Shown: positions 1 through 7,200 of the stretch, one piece after another | Layout: each line of letters starts with the position of its first letter | Numbering within the stretch: the stretch's first letter is position 1 | Source of the DNA: Nitrosopumilales archaeon | Lineage (GTDB): Archaea; Thermoproteota; Nitrososphaeria; Nitrososphaerales; Nitrososphaeraceae | DNA length: 7,757 bases | Direction of reading: 5' to 3' | Assembly (NCBI GenBank): GCA_009665115.1 | Contig: WJXE01000114.1 | Coordinates: 1 to 7,757, forward strand | Made by a program: the position numbers and the translations under genes | The notes under the pieces: generated by a model | Told to the model about the DNA's origin: nothing | Database searches by the model: none | What the model saw: the letters and a program-made list of their open reading frames with translations, nothing else

Positions 1-1
1 A

Positions 2-151
2 CATATACTAAAGAGTGTTGCAGTATGCAAGGTCTACAATAGCTCACATCTCGAACTGATAATCAAAGACCTAGGTAAATATGTCAATGATTTTAATGCC
101 GATAAATCACATCAACCACCAAACGCAAATTCCCTGGCCGGGAATAATTAG
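2..151 (+). CDS. Possible C-terminal end of a gene truncated by the window start, unknown function
   Basis: A frame is already open at the window edge and runs for 49 codons to a TAG at 149-151. The translated tail begins HILKSVAVCKVYNSSHLELI, continues with an amphipathic helix-like stretch around LGKYVNDF, and ends in a polar Asn/Pro-rich tail (ADKSHQPPNANSLAGNN). A hydrophobic helix followed by a polar tail is what a natural protein C-terminus often looks like. However, 49 open codons can arise by chance in this composition, and no start or diagnostic motif is visible. I do not recognise the family. The start of the gene lies outside the window, so length and function cannot be judged. Confidence 0.35.
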   Translation, partial: HILKSVAVCKVYNSSHLELIIKDLGKYVNDFNADKSHQPPNANSLAGNN

Positions 152-510
152 TTATCCTGTAGGCTGCGACGCTAGTTTCCATCAAATAGCAACTGTTCAG
201 GATCCTTAACATTAGCCTTCTGCAAAGTTATTTGCATTTGCGGCAGCCAACTTCATATAGTTTGTCTTTGTACATTAATTGCGTACTATCACCTGTACCC
301 TCCCGGGAGGCCCGCAGCGTTAATTTTGATATTTTTTTTCAAAAAGTTTTAAAAAGAAATGTTCCGTATGAGCATATGAAAAAGCATTTTGGGTCTTAGT
401 GAACATTCTTCTACGATCTGAAATTTAGCCTAGTCAAACGACCAGGGTAGGCTAAAAAATGACGTACTACGCCTAATATCGTAAGTTCCAATTATCGGAA
501 TTATTCACTA
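152..510. other. Gene-poor stretch with several inverted repeats
   Basis: No convincing gene is visible on either strand. The stretch holds a perfect 12-bp palindrome CCTCCCGGGAGG at 299-310, a run of eight T at 332-339 followed closely by A5, T4 and A5 runs (341-355), and a 9-bp perfect inverted repeat at 424-456. A small hairpin ATTCCC/GGGAAT sits just upstream at 129-145, at the end of the preceding frame. The T-run could terminate plus-strand transcripts from the left, since archaeal RNA polymerase stops at T-tracts, but it lies 180 bases after that frame ends. Confidence 0.5.
424..456. repeat. Perfect 9-bp inverted repeat (stem-loop)
   Basis: TTTAGCCTA at 424-432 is the exact reverse complement of TAGGCTAAA at 448-456, with a 15-base spacer. 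The spacer can form a further 3-bp GTC/GAC stem at 433-435 and 440-442. On the plus strand an A-run follows, so this does not look like a plus-strand terminator. It could be a protein-binding site or an RNA structural element. It lies about 55 bases upstream of the short frame at 511. Confidence 0.5.
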
Positions 511-519
511 GTGAGTAAT
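500..519. promoter_or_regulatory. Operator-like 20-bp palindrome
   Basis: A dyad centred between 509 and 510 on the core TTCACTAGTGAG pairs 9 of 10 positions, the tenth being a T/G pair. It spans the GTG at 511. A weak TATA-like TAATATC lies at 474-480, about 30 bases upstream of the dyad, which would place a transcription start inside it. A regulator bound here would block initiation. The function is inferred from placement only. Confidence 0.35.
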
Positions 520-639
520 AACGTTGGTATAGATCTTACTGAATCAGGGCCACCGCATGGCAGCAAACCTGGTGGTACGACACAAAAAGGGACGCCAAGA
601 AAGTGCAGGGTGGAGGTGTTGAAAAACAAGAAGCCTTAG
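511..639 (+). CDS. Possible short frame overlapping the 603-806 frame, unknown
   Basis: GTG at 511 opens a 42-codon frame ending with TAG at 637-639. The product would be polar and Gly/Pro/Lys-rich (begins MSNNVGIDLTESGPPHGSKP), as in a disordered N-terminal tail. It overlaps the 603-806 frame by 37 bases in another phase. One reading is that the two frames are halves of one broken gene joined by a -1 shift near 597-603, giving a disordered tail plus a folded C-terminal part of about 100 residues in total. The alternative is chance. No family was recognised. Confidence 0.25.
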   Translation: MSNNVGIDLTESGPPHGSKPGGTTQKGTPRKCRVEVLKNKKP

Positions 640-806
640 TAGTGATAGGCTTTCGGGTCAAGCCGAAAGAAGAGGCAATCATCCAAGACTATGTGAATCG
701 GATGTACAGTCAGTACATATTACATCCGACAACAAACCAACCGAAACGAACGTTGGATAATCCCTCTGGCGCGGACTTATCAAACTTACAACTTTTTCGT
801 ATCTGA
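603..806 (+). CDS. Small hypothetical protein, possibly a fragment
   Basis: This is a 67-codon frame with GTG as the only usable early start; the same frame is open back to 543 but has no start codon there. The centre of the product reads VVIGFRVKPKEEAIIQDYVN, a short beta-strand followed by a charged helix. This recalls the N-terminal strand and first helix of small ribbon-helix-helix-like DNA-binding proteins, but the match is loose and the expected second helix is not clear. The remainder is polar. A GGAGGTG motif at 612-618 lies inside the frame, not ahead of its start, so it cannot serve the GTG at 603. A stem-loop with a T-run follows the stop by 13 bases. This could be a real small gene, the back half of a frameshifted one, or noise. 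Confidence 0.4.
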   Translation: MQGGGVEKQEALVVIGFRVKPKEEAIIQDYVNRMYSQYILHPTTNQPKRTLDNPSGADLSNLQLFRI

Positions 807-819
807 CGCAATTTAATTG

Positions 820-842
820 GTTCCTGCAAGTAGGAACTTTTC
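820..842 (+). terminator. Stem-loop with short T-run after the 603-806 frame
   Basis: GTTCCT at 820-825 pairs with AGGAAC at 832-837 across a 6-base loop, followed immediately by TTTT. It sits 13 bases after the TGA of the preceding plus-strand frame, where a terminator would be expected. Archaeal termination relies mainly on T-tracts, so the stem may be incidental or may act in RNA stability. Confidence 0.4.
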
Positions 843-876
843 AGAAATCATCATTTAATGTGAGCATGACATAATT

Positions 877-895
877 GTTGGCGAAGTCGCCCAAC
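877..895. repeat. Compact hairpin
   Basis: GTTGGCG at 877-883 pairs with CGCCCAAC at 888-895 through a 4-base loop, giving seven base pairs with one bulged C. No T-run follows on either strand. It lies between the plus-strand 603-806 frame and the minus-strand zinc-finger-like frame, so it may mark a convergent boundary. No function can be shown. Confidence 0.35.
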
Positions 896-1223
896 CCACC
901 ATTGTGAGGAACTACCCCTTAGAAAAAATGCTTTAAACTCTTTTTTTCTTCCTCTGGATGTTCATCTTCCTTGGTAAATGGGAATGGAATGATTCAGCTT
1001 TGAAAGCCAGAGTCGGTAGGTGGTCAAGATTGCCGGTTAACACGGACGCTAATAATGATAGAATGTCGTTATAATTCACCTTCTAGAAGCATTTGCCTCT
1101 GGGTATTCTTGTCTCAATTACATTTTTGAACATTTCACGCACTGGTTTCTAACTCTCGTCTCCTACAGGGCGTACTTCGTTTAACGCTGGGGAATGTGGT
1201 TTTGCTTAATATGTTGCTGCGGT
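896..1223. other. Gene-free stretch, possible decayed continuation of the zinc-finger frame
   Basis: No intact gene is visible. A T7 run at 941-947 could stop plus-strand transcription. On the minus strand the frame of the 1224-1355 gene continues through four internal stops (TGA, TAA, TAG, TAG) to a TAA at 933-935. Some segments look protein-like, for example KPVREMFKNVIETRIPRGKC and KVNYNDILSLLASVLTGNLD. That stop density is close to what chance predicts, so the stretch is only a candidate pseudogene tail. Confidence 0.3.
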
Positions 1224-1355
1224 TCACTCTTTCCTTACTTCGCATTTACCTTTGTCAGTCTTCTTGTGCGTCCGCCAATGTGTAGCGCAGCCGACTATTT
1301 TGTGCTCCGTACAACCACATATTGGACATCGTTTTAACTTCTGATTATCTGACAT
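1224..1355 (-). CDS. Small C2H2-type zinc-finger-like protein
   Basis: ATG at 1355 opens a 43-codon frame ending in TGA at 1226-1224. The product contains Cys10-x2-Cys13, then twelve residues, then His26-x3-His30, the spacing of a classical C2H2 zinc finger. Cys15, Cys23 and Cys38 could offer alternative ligands. The usual hydrophobic residue four positions after the second Cys is absent (it is Glu), so the fold is unproven. A Shine-Dalgarno-like GAGGTG lies at 1370-1365, nine bases ahead of the ATG, and a TATA-like ATATAAAT lies at 1398-1391. A start, ribosome site and TATA box in register support a real gene despite its size. Small zinc-finger proteins are common in archaea and often bind nucleic acid or protein partners. 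It could also be the intact head of a longer decayed gene. Confidence 0.45.
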   Translation of the reverse strand: MSDNQKLKRCPICGCTEHKIVGCATHWRTHKKTDKGKCEVRKE

Positions 1356-1364
1356 CTGTTAAAA

Positions 1365-1398
1365 CACCTCTACTATTGATCTTATCGGACATTTATAT
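1365..1398 (-). promoter_or_regulatory. Candidate TATA box and ribosome binding site for the zinc-finger frame
   Basis: On the minus strand ATATAAAT (1398-1391) is followed about 20 bases later by GAGGTG (1370-1365). A start site 25 or so bases after the TATA box would fall near 1368, close to the ribosome site, giving a very short leader. The order is right but the tight spacing leaves doubt. Confidence 0.3.
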
Positions 1399-1733
1399 CG
1401 TTATTAGTGCTTTAGTAGATTCAGCAATTTTTGATGGCTATCTAAAATTGCATTACGTTATGTTATGACGACATTTTCGATGCGCTTAGGTTTTCTTTAG
1501 AATGATGAGAAAACTACGACGAGGTTGTCGCTGCAGGAACGAAGAGTCTACAATAACAGGACTTGCCAGTCTTGGTGTGGGCAAGACCTTCAGGGATCCA
1601 AAATTGCCAAATGTATTATTCGGATCTAGTTTTGCATGCTGGCTAGATTTTAGCACTACGAAGCACTAATATCAGAAATAATCTGTCTGTTCTAATGCTA
1701 GCCTCGATTCATGTATTAAAAACCGGTAACCTT
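1399..1733. other. Stretch without a recognisable gene
   Basis: Two short frames overlap antiparallel here. One is on the plus strand (1502-1669, 55 codons from tandem ATGs, with no good ribosome site). The other is on the minus strand across the same bases, with no ATG start. Neither shows a motif and neither is supported over the other. An imperfect inverted repeat lies at 1558-1589. Nothing else stands out. Confidence 0.4.
1558..1589. repeat. Imperfect 10-bp inverted repeat
   Basis: AGGACTTGCC at 1558-1567 faces GGCAAGACCT at 1580-1589. Nine of ten positions pair, with one A/A mismatch, across a 12-base loop. It has no adjacent T-run. It could be an RNA hairpin or a binding site. Confidence 0.4.
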
Positions 1734-2339
1734 TCATATTACAAAAACGTCATAAGCGATATGCGACATAAATGCTGCTAAAGTGATAATCAGATACTGA
1801 GAAAATATATCCTTCTTCTCTAGAGATAATAGTGAATTGTGTACGCTCTTACTATATACCATTGTCTTTTTTTTCTTACCGGAGGGTGATGATTCAGTTG
1901 ACATCATCTCATTCCAAACTGATACTTTTCGGAAGATTTGGCTTACCATCAAACCTATTAAAACCGAAGACAGGATGGCAAAAGAAACAGAATGACCCAT
2001 TCTAGCTTGTAAGTCAAACCCAGCTGCATTGAGCAAATGATCCGCATCAATAGTTAATGCCATTAGCCCACTCAATACGCCCATCTTGAGATTCCTAGTA
2101 GGAAGAGCAACTATATAGCCAAAAAGAAAATGTCCTCCAATTTCTTGAGGAGTAAGTGAACCGAAAGCATCAAATGTTATAATATTATTTACCTCGTTAC
2201 TAAAGAAACCAATAAATGAATAAAGAAAGGCTAATGCTCCAAATGCTAAAGCTATTAAGATTATCGTTAAGGGTCTAGGAGCTCTTGAAGCGATCCGTTG
2301 GCAAAGTAACATATTGGAATCGATCTTCGAAGCTAGCAA
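1734..2339 (-). CDS. Membrane-bound metal-dependent hydrolase-like protein (YdjM/DUF457 type)
   Basis: The 201-residue product has four or five hydrophobic segments, roughly residues 24-46, 68-97, 117-136 and 182-200. Conserved-looking polar residues lie in or beside the membrane: His70 (GGHFLFGY), Asp98-Ala-Asp-His101, His116 (RMGHSVSF) and His193/Asp197 (SHIAYD). This spaced His/Asp set is the signature of the YdjM-like family of inner-membrane putative metal-dependent hydrolases, whose substrate is unknown. The listed start is a TTG at 2339; an ATG ten codons in (2312) is equally possible. The same frame is open upstream to a TAG at 2414-2412 with coding-like residues (DPQPLKNLIIAAYRLLASK) but no start codon. 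The protein also stops only eight residues after the last His, where I expect family members to continue with another helix. Truncation at one or both ends is therefore possible. A lysine-rich loop lies at 155-158. Confidence 0.6.
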   Translation of the reverse strand: MLASKIDSNMLLCQRIASRAPRPLTIILIALAFGALAFLYSFIGFFSNEVNNIITFDAFGSLTPQEIGGHFLFGYIVALPTRNLKMGVLSGLMALTIDADHLLNAAGFDLQARMGHSVSFAILSSVLIGLMVSQIFRKVSVWNEMMSTESSPSGKKKKTMVYSKSVHNSLLSLEKKDIFSQYLIITLAAFMSHIAYDVFVI

Positions 2340-2670
2340 TCTGTATGCTGCTATTATAAGGTTTTTGAGCGGTTGAGGATCAAATCCGGATACTGACAGG
2401 CCTAGGTATTCCTACACCGGCTGCCATTTGTTGTATTTTTCGTTTCTTACTTCTTATTAAGTAAACTGAGTGAATGTTAAGTCCACTTTGCTAAGTCGTC
2501 TTATGCGCATATTACTGACTGTTTTTGTCACTTGTTTGTAAACGCGTGAGTGGTTTTATGTTATTTTATTATCTATAGATGTGAGTTTATTGTTATTCTC
2601 GAGGAGCGCGAAACAGGAACGGGGAATTACTCGATTATCTCATAAAGGTATTATTTGGAAGTAGAATAGT
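2340..2670. other. Divergent intergenic region
   Basis: This is the space between the minus-strand membrane protein and the plus-strand asparagine synthase gene. The first 75 bases (2340-2414) read as an in-frame upstream extension of the membrane protein. The rest is AT-rich with no gene I can defend. A 39-codon plus-strand frame ending near 2665 and a short ATG frame on the minus strand near 2512 have no motifs. Confidence 0.45.
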
Positions 2671-2678
2671 TTTTTATA
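2671..2678 (+). promoter_or_regulatory. TATA box for the asparagine synthase-like gene
   Basis: TTTTTATA fits the archaeal box A consensus. Initiation about 25 bases downstream would fall near 2700-2704, giving a leader of roughly 90 bases before the TTG at 2793. That transcript would meet an ATG at 2713 first; this opens a 28-codon frame that ends at 2797-2799, overlapping the TTG start by seven bases. Confidence 0.5.
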
Positions 2679-2725
2679 CCCAAAACTAGACACTGCTAGA
2701 AAGATATACACCATGGGGACTGTGA

Positions 2726-2791
2726 AAAAGATACCAATTGTTTTCCGAGCAGGTAGCCATTCATGTCAAAAGCGATGGAGTAAGAAAACAA
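2726..2791 (+). pseudogene. Probable remnant of the lost glutaminase domain end
   Basis: In the phase one base off the downstream gene, 2726 onward reads KRYQLFSEQVAIHVKSDGVR. Family knowledge: the glutamine amidotransferase domain of AsnB-type synthetases ends with a Phe-Ser/Ala-Ser-Glu-x-x-Ala-(Leu/Ile) segment and then a turn entering Pro-Gly-x-x-Leu. Joining this frame at about 2790 to the downstream NIGNILTLRYD restores that layout. A TGA at 2723-2725 sits just upstream in the same phase. I infer one frameshift and one nonsense change in a decayed N-terminal domain. The rest of that domain is not recognisable upstream. Confidence 0.4.
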
Positions 2792-2792
2792 G

Positions 2793-4055
2793 TTGGTAAA
2801 CATCGGCAATATATTAACATTGAGATATGACCCCTCTTCTGATTCAGTGACTAAAGATAATGATGGTGGTGGCATTAGAAATATAACACCAAATGAAATA
2901 TCCCAACTGAGACAAAGTACTACTAAAGACAACCACAATATACCATCCCCACAAGATCTAGAAAATGAAATTAGACGCCTAATAAAGAAAAGGATTGAAG
3001 GTTCCAAAGTGAAACGAATAGCAATTGCTCTGAGTTCCGGAGTTGATTCAAACGTAATAATTTCTCTGATTCGTAAAGAGTTTCCCGAGGTTGATATGGA
3101 ATGTTTAAACGTGACTTTTGATGAGGATTCCAGCGAAGCTCTTCGCGCAGGACAAATAGCAGAAAGCAATGAGGCGGGATTTCACGAAATTCACGTAGAG
3201 AATCCATTAAAAGATTTACCTATGCTCTTGAGCATTATCAAAGAACCGAGATGGAATGTATATCAATACTATTTCATTGAGAAGGCAAGATCTATCTCAA
3301 ATGTCTTATTTACAGGAGATGGAGGTGATGAGCTATTTGCAGGGTACACGTTCCGATACAAAAAATTTCTTGCAACTATAAAGTCATTGAATCATCCTTC
3401 TTGCGAAGAAAGGATTCATACGTATCTACTATGTCACGAACGCGATTGGGTTCCAGACCAGGAAGACATGTTTGCTGGAACACAAATTAAATTTGCATGG
3501 TCTTCAATTTATCAGCTATTTAAGAAATATTTTGATAACAATATAGATCCACTAGAGCAAGTTCTTCTGGCAGACTATCATGGCAAATTGATGTATGACT
3601 TCATACCTACTAATGAGAAATTTTTTAAACATTTTAACATTGATGGTACAGCGCCGCTGTTATGCAGTCAAATAATTGATTTGTCCATGAAAATTCCATC
3701 CTCTTTAAAATATGATTTTGAAACTAACATAGGGAAAATTCAGTTACGTGAAATCATTAAACAAAGCATGGCTGGATATTCTTCTGAAGGAACAAAAAAG
3801 ATGGGTTTTGGAATGGATCTAGCTAAATTTTGGTCTAGATTTGGAAAGGAAATAGTCACCTCAAATTTAGACAAAGGAAGAATATTTGAAGATAAAATAA
3901 TAAACAAAGAATGGTACAACAAGTCATTGACTAGAATAAATGAGAATCGAGAAGAGGCTACAAGATACATGAGCAAGATGTTACAACTGCTCAGTTTAGA
4001 AATATGGTACAAGTTGTTTATTACATCAGAAATAAACGCTAGCTATTCAATTTGA
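2793..4055 (+). CDS. Asparagine synthase C-terminal (ATP pyrophosphatase) domain protein lacking the glutaminase domain
   Basis: The 420-residue product matches the synthetase half of AsnB-type enzymes, which activate the aspartate side chain with ATP and add ammonia to make asparagine. Residues 75-95 hold the PP-loop strand and motif, here LSSGVDS (80-86) where LSGGxDS is usual. Residues 172-185 hold the second nucleotide-site motif FTGDGGDELFAGY. GKIQLRE (314-320) and KMGFGMDLAKFW (336-347) match the conserved C-terminal segments. Residues 5-13 (GNILTLRYD) resemble the linker that follows the glutaminase domain in full enzymes, yet no N-terminal Cys domain is present. The start is TTG, with GGAG at 2777-2780 as a distant ribosome site, because an in-frame TAA at 2781 blocks anything longer. 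It may use free ammonia, act on another acid substrate as relatives do, or be inactive. The fold call is strong; the activity is uncertain. Confidence 0.8.
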   Translation: MVNIGNILTLRYDPSSDSVTKDNDGGGIRNITPNEISQLRQSTTKDNHNIPSPQDLENEIRRLIKKRIEGSKVKRIAIALSSGVDSNVIISLIRKEFPEVDMECLNVTFDEDSSEALRAGQIAESNEAGFHEIHVENPLKDLPMLLSIIKEPRWNVYQYYFIEKARSISNVLFTGDGGDELFAGYTFRYKKFLATIKSLNHPSCEERIHTYLLCHERDWVPDQEDMFAGTQIKFAWSSIYQLFKKYFDNNIDPLEQVLLADYHGKLMYDFIPTNEKFFKHFNIDGTAPLLCSQIIDLSMKIPSSLKYDFETNIGKIQLREIIKQSMAGYSSEGTKKMGFGMDLAKFWSRFGKEIVTSNLDKGRIFEDKIINKEWYNKSLTRINENREEATRYMSKMLQLLSLEIWYKLFITSEINASYSI

Positions 4056-4219
4056 AAAAATCAAGCCATAAATAATAATTCGTAGGTTTTGTTCGTATTA
4101 AAATAGGAGTAATTCAGCACAGGTTAGGAAAAGCAACACAACGAGTTGGTGGAATTGGCGGAACTGTTAAGACTTGTCTGGCTCTAAAACCCCGGATGCA
4201 TCTATGAATGAATGAATAA
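4056..4219. other. Convergent intergenic region with ATGA tandem repeat
   Basis: This short gap lies between the asparagine synthase-like gene and the histidine kinase, which converge. It holds three tandem ATGA units at 4204-4215 and the palindrome GATGCATC at 4195-4202. A short GGTGGAATTGGC stretch near 4148 resembles the D-arm of bacterial tRNA-Leu, but no tRNA can be folded around it. Confidence 0.5.
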
Positions 4220-7200
4220 TTATGTGCTTAAGGGTAGGCTGAAACTGAATGTAGCACCTTTACCATCCAGATTATTTTGAGCCCAAATCTTGCCTCCGTG
4301 AGATTCTACTATACCTTTAGAAATAAATAAGCCCAGCCCAGTACCTGTGTTAGATCTTGTAGCAAATTTTGTAAACAGTCTTGGCATTATCTCTGGATCT
4401 ATGCCAGATCCTGCGTCTTTTACACTAATTATAACAAGCCCGTCTGTTGTCTTTTGTGTCGTGATGGTTATATTACCTTGTTTTGTAAATTTGACAGCAT
4501 TGCTTAAAAGATTCGTAATTACCTGATTAATCCTCGACTTATCTGCTTCCACCTTAATAACGTCACGTTCGGAGGATAATAATTCTAATTTTATACTGGG
4601 ATTAATATTTTTACTATTATTATTATTATCGTCATTATCTATTGAAATTTCGTTTTTAAAATCAGCAACAGTGTTCAGTAGAATTTCAGTCAGATTGAAT
4701 TTTTCTTTATTCAATCGCAGTGGTTTGTGGCTTTCAATCTTTGAAACATCTAAAATGTCTTCTGTAAGTCGCCTTAGTCTTTTTGCATTTCTTATGGTGA
4801 CGTCTAGCATTCCGATTTGTTCGGGATCGGTTATTTTAGATCGCATTACTTCTGATAAACCCAGTATGGGTTGTATCGGATTGCGCAATTCGTGCGCAGC
4901 TATATGAATAAATTCTTTTTGCATTTCATCTGCCTTTTGTAGTTGTTCATTTATCATATGCTCATTCCAAAGTAAATCAAACACAGATTTAAAAGAGTCC
5001 ACGCTACCTTTGCTGTTAGAATAAAGAGTAAATCCGATTGCTTCTGCAAACTCTGTAGCAGATGCCTCTCTGAGTTCTGCTCGAATGAATCTTGCACTAT
5101 CTACTATCAAAAAACCAGAAGTAGAGTTATGGCCATTTAGAATTCTTATATTAGGTGCATTAGTAGATATTCTTTTTACAATGTCTGAGTTTTCTTCACT
5201 CAAGGGACAAATAATCCTTACAGTCGCACCATTTTGCGATGCCTTTATAAGATCATCGATAACTCCTAATCTGTCCACCCTTTTCATTGACCTATCAGCT
5301 GGAAGAAGGAATACGGCTTCCAGCTTCACAGATTTTGCAAGCTCTACAATAATCTGAGACGCTTTTAGGGGATCGGTAATAACTTCAAATATTTCTGGTT
5401 CTATATTTTCCTCGATAGTTTTTATTCTATCCCGGGCGTCTGTCCCATCTTTCCACAATTCTTCAAAAATGGAAACAAAGTGAGTAATGTATGGGTATTC
5501 ATTACTTACTAAGAGACTCTTGATATTTTCTTCGCCTCCTTCTGCCTTCTCAATTGTAGCAATCATCTCTTTGTCCGAAACAGCAAAATCGATTGGCGGC
5601 ATATTCTTGGCATGTCTTACATGAACGCCTATCTCGAGAAACTTTCTAATTAGATTGGCACTATCTTTATCTGTAATCGACGTAACCATCCTGATGCCCT
5701 TATGCTCCTTCTTCTTATATTTGTCCAATACTTTCGCATACAAATCAAGATAGTTATTATACACTAGTCGTAATCCACCAAATCTTGAACAAACTAAGAA
5801 CTCAAAAGATGACTCTAAAATTTCTTTTCCCTTCTTAAGGATTTCGTCTACATTTTTTAGTATCTTTATTTCTTTTAATACTGTACCCAAATACTGTTTC
5901 ATTTCGTGCTCTGTAAGTGATGATCGAACTCCGGTCTCTTGTATCAGCATTTCTTCCTGCTCTTTTGCAGTCGTTAAAACCCTTCTTTCTATTTCTTGCT
6001 CCATCCCAGGTCCTTCAATAACATCTGCTAGTTTAGAGACTTCTAGAGCAGAATTCCTAATTGATTTTCGTAATGAACTATCTTGGGATATCGAAATTAC
6101 AAGAGAATATAATCCTATAGTAAACAAATAGGACGCTAGTAATACTAACGAATGTGCTGCTACGCCATATGTTTGTTGAAGGGCAGATATCTCATTTGCA
6201 ATACCAATCGGGACAATACCCATTGCAGAAATGGCTAAATAATCTTTTATTCTTGCTGCAGTCAACTTTCTGGACACTACGTAAAACGCAAGACCAAATA
6301 GGACGCTACTGCCTATCGTCCCTGCTCTGAAAATAAGTCTGTAATAGAATTTATATGGTATATTCGCAGGCAACGAAAATATTAAACCACTTCCTACGAG
6401 GTATAATATCAAAGGAATAGATAGGATAAGCCAGAATTTGAGATTTAGCTTGCCTGTTCTCTTGTAGTAGTAACGTAAAAGCATGAAAGTACCGGCCCAC
6501 GTTAATATGTACGGCGCATCCGAAGTTATGTATATAATTTCGTTATAGAGAGGTAGGTTTGCGGAAGGAACGACATATAATCTAGTAATATGGGGATTTA
6601 CTACTTTATACTCTACTTCACCATGATATTTTGGAAAGGTTTCGTAAATATAAGAGGATTGTGGAATTGCTCTCGGCGTTGATTTTTCTTCTACTACCTG
6701 TATTAGTAATACTTTATCAAATGCATCTCCTGCTATTGAAATGGTCAATGCTGCCGCTGCAAGACCATATAACAAGACTATGAAATTTTTTTTATTTGAT
6801 TTATACCATGAAAAAAATTTGAATGAGATAAAGCCCATGATAATACTAGCACCGATAGTGCTAATTGTGTATACTGAAGTAATGGGTACTCGGGACGTAT
6901 TGCATAGACTAAAGTAACTAGGGCAGTTTATGATATTATCAAATATAACGTATAATAAAATCCCGAACAACGAAAACTGCGTTACAGTTACACCCCAATG
7001 CGTTATCTTAACAAAAGAAGATTTAGATCTGAGATCTCCGGTTATATGTTTAGTATAGCCTAAAAGGATCCAGGATCCTATTCCATATGCAATGACTACA
7101 GTCAGGATAAAGAGTGTGGTCTGCCCAGTGTTGTCAAGATATAAAACCTGACGAGTGGCTAGCAAATCAATGATAACTAGAATAGTTATAACCGCTGCAG

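Noticed and set aside
1502..1560. Box C/D guide RNA suggested by ATGATGA at 1502-1508
   Set aside because: No CTGA D or D' box follows at the required spacing.
1502..1669. 55-codon plus-strand frame from tandem ATGs, and an overlapping minus-strand frame
   Set aside because: There is no ribosome site, no motif and no way to choose between the two strands; the lengths are within chance range.
2696..3207. Long minus-strand frames opposite the asparagine synthase gene
   Set aside because: They lie antisense to a gene with clear conserved motifs, have no motif of their own, and are shadows of its codon pattern.
4146..4203. tRNA-Leu-like sequence (GGTGGAATTGGC)
   Set aside because: The resemblance covers only a dozen bases of the D-arm. 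There is no matching acceptor stem, no T-arm GGTTCRA motif and no anticodon stem of proper geometry.
4671..5357. Plus-strand frames inside the histidine kinase gene
   Set aside because: They are antisense to the kinase core and sensor modules, which carry intact motifs. The opposite frames have no recognisable features.
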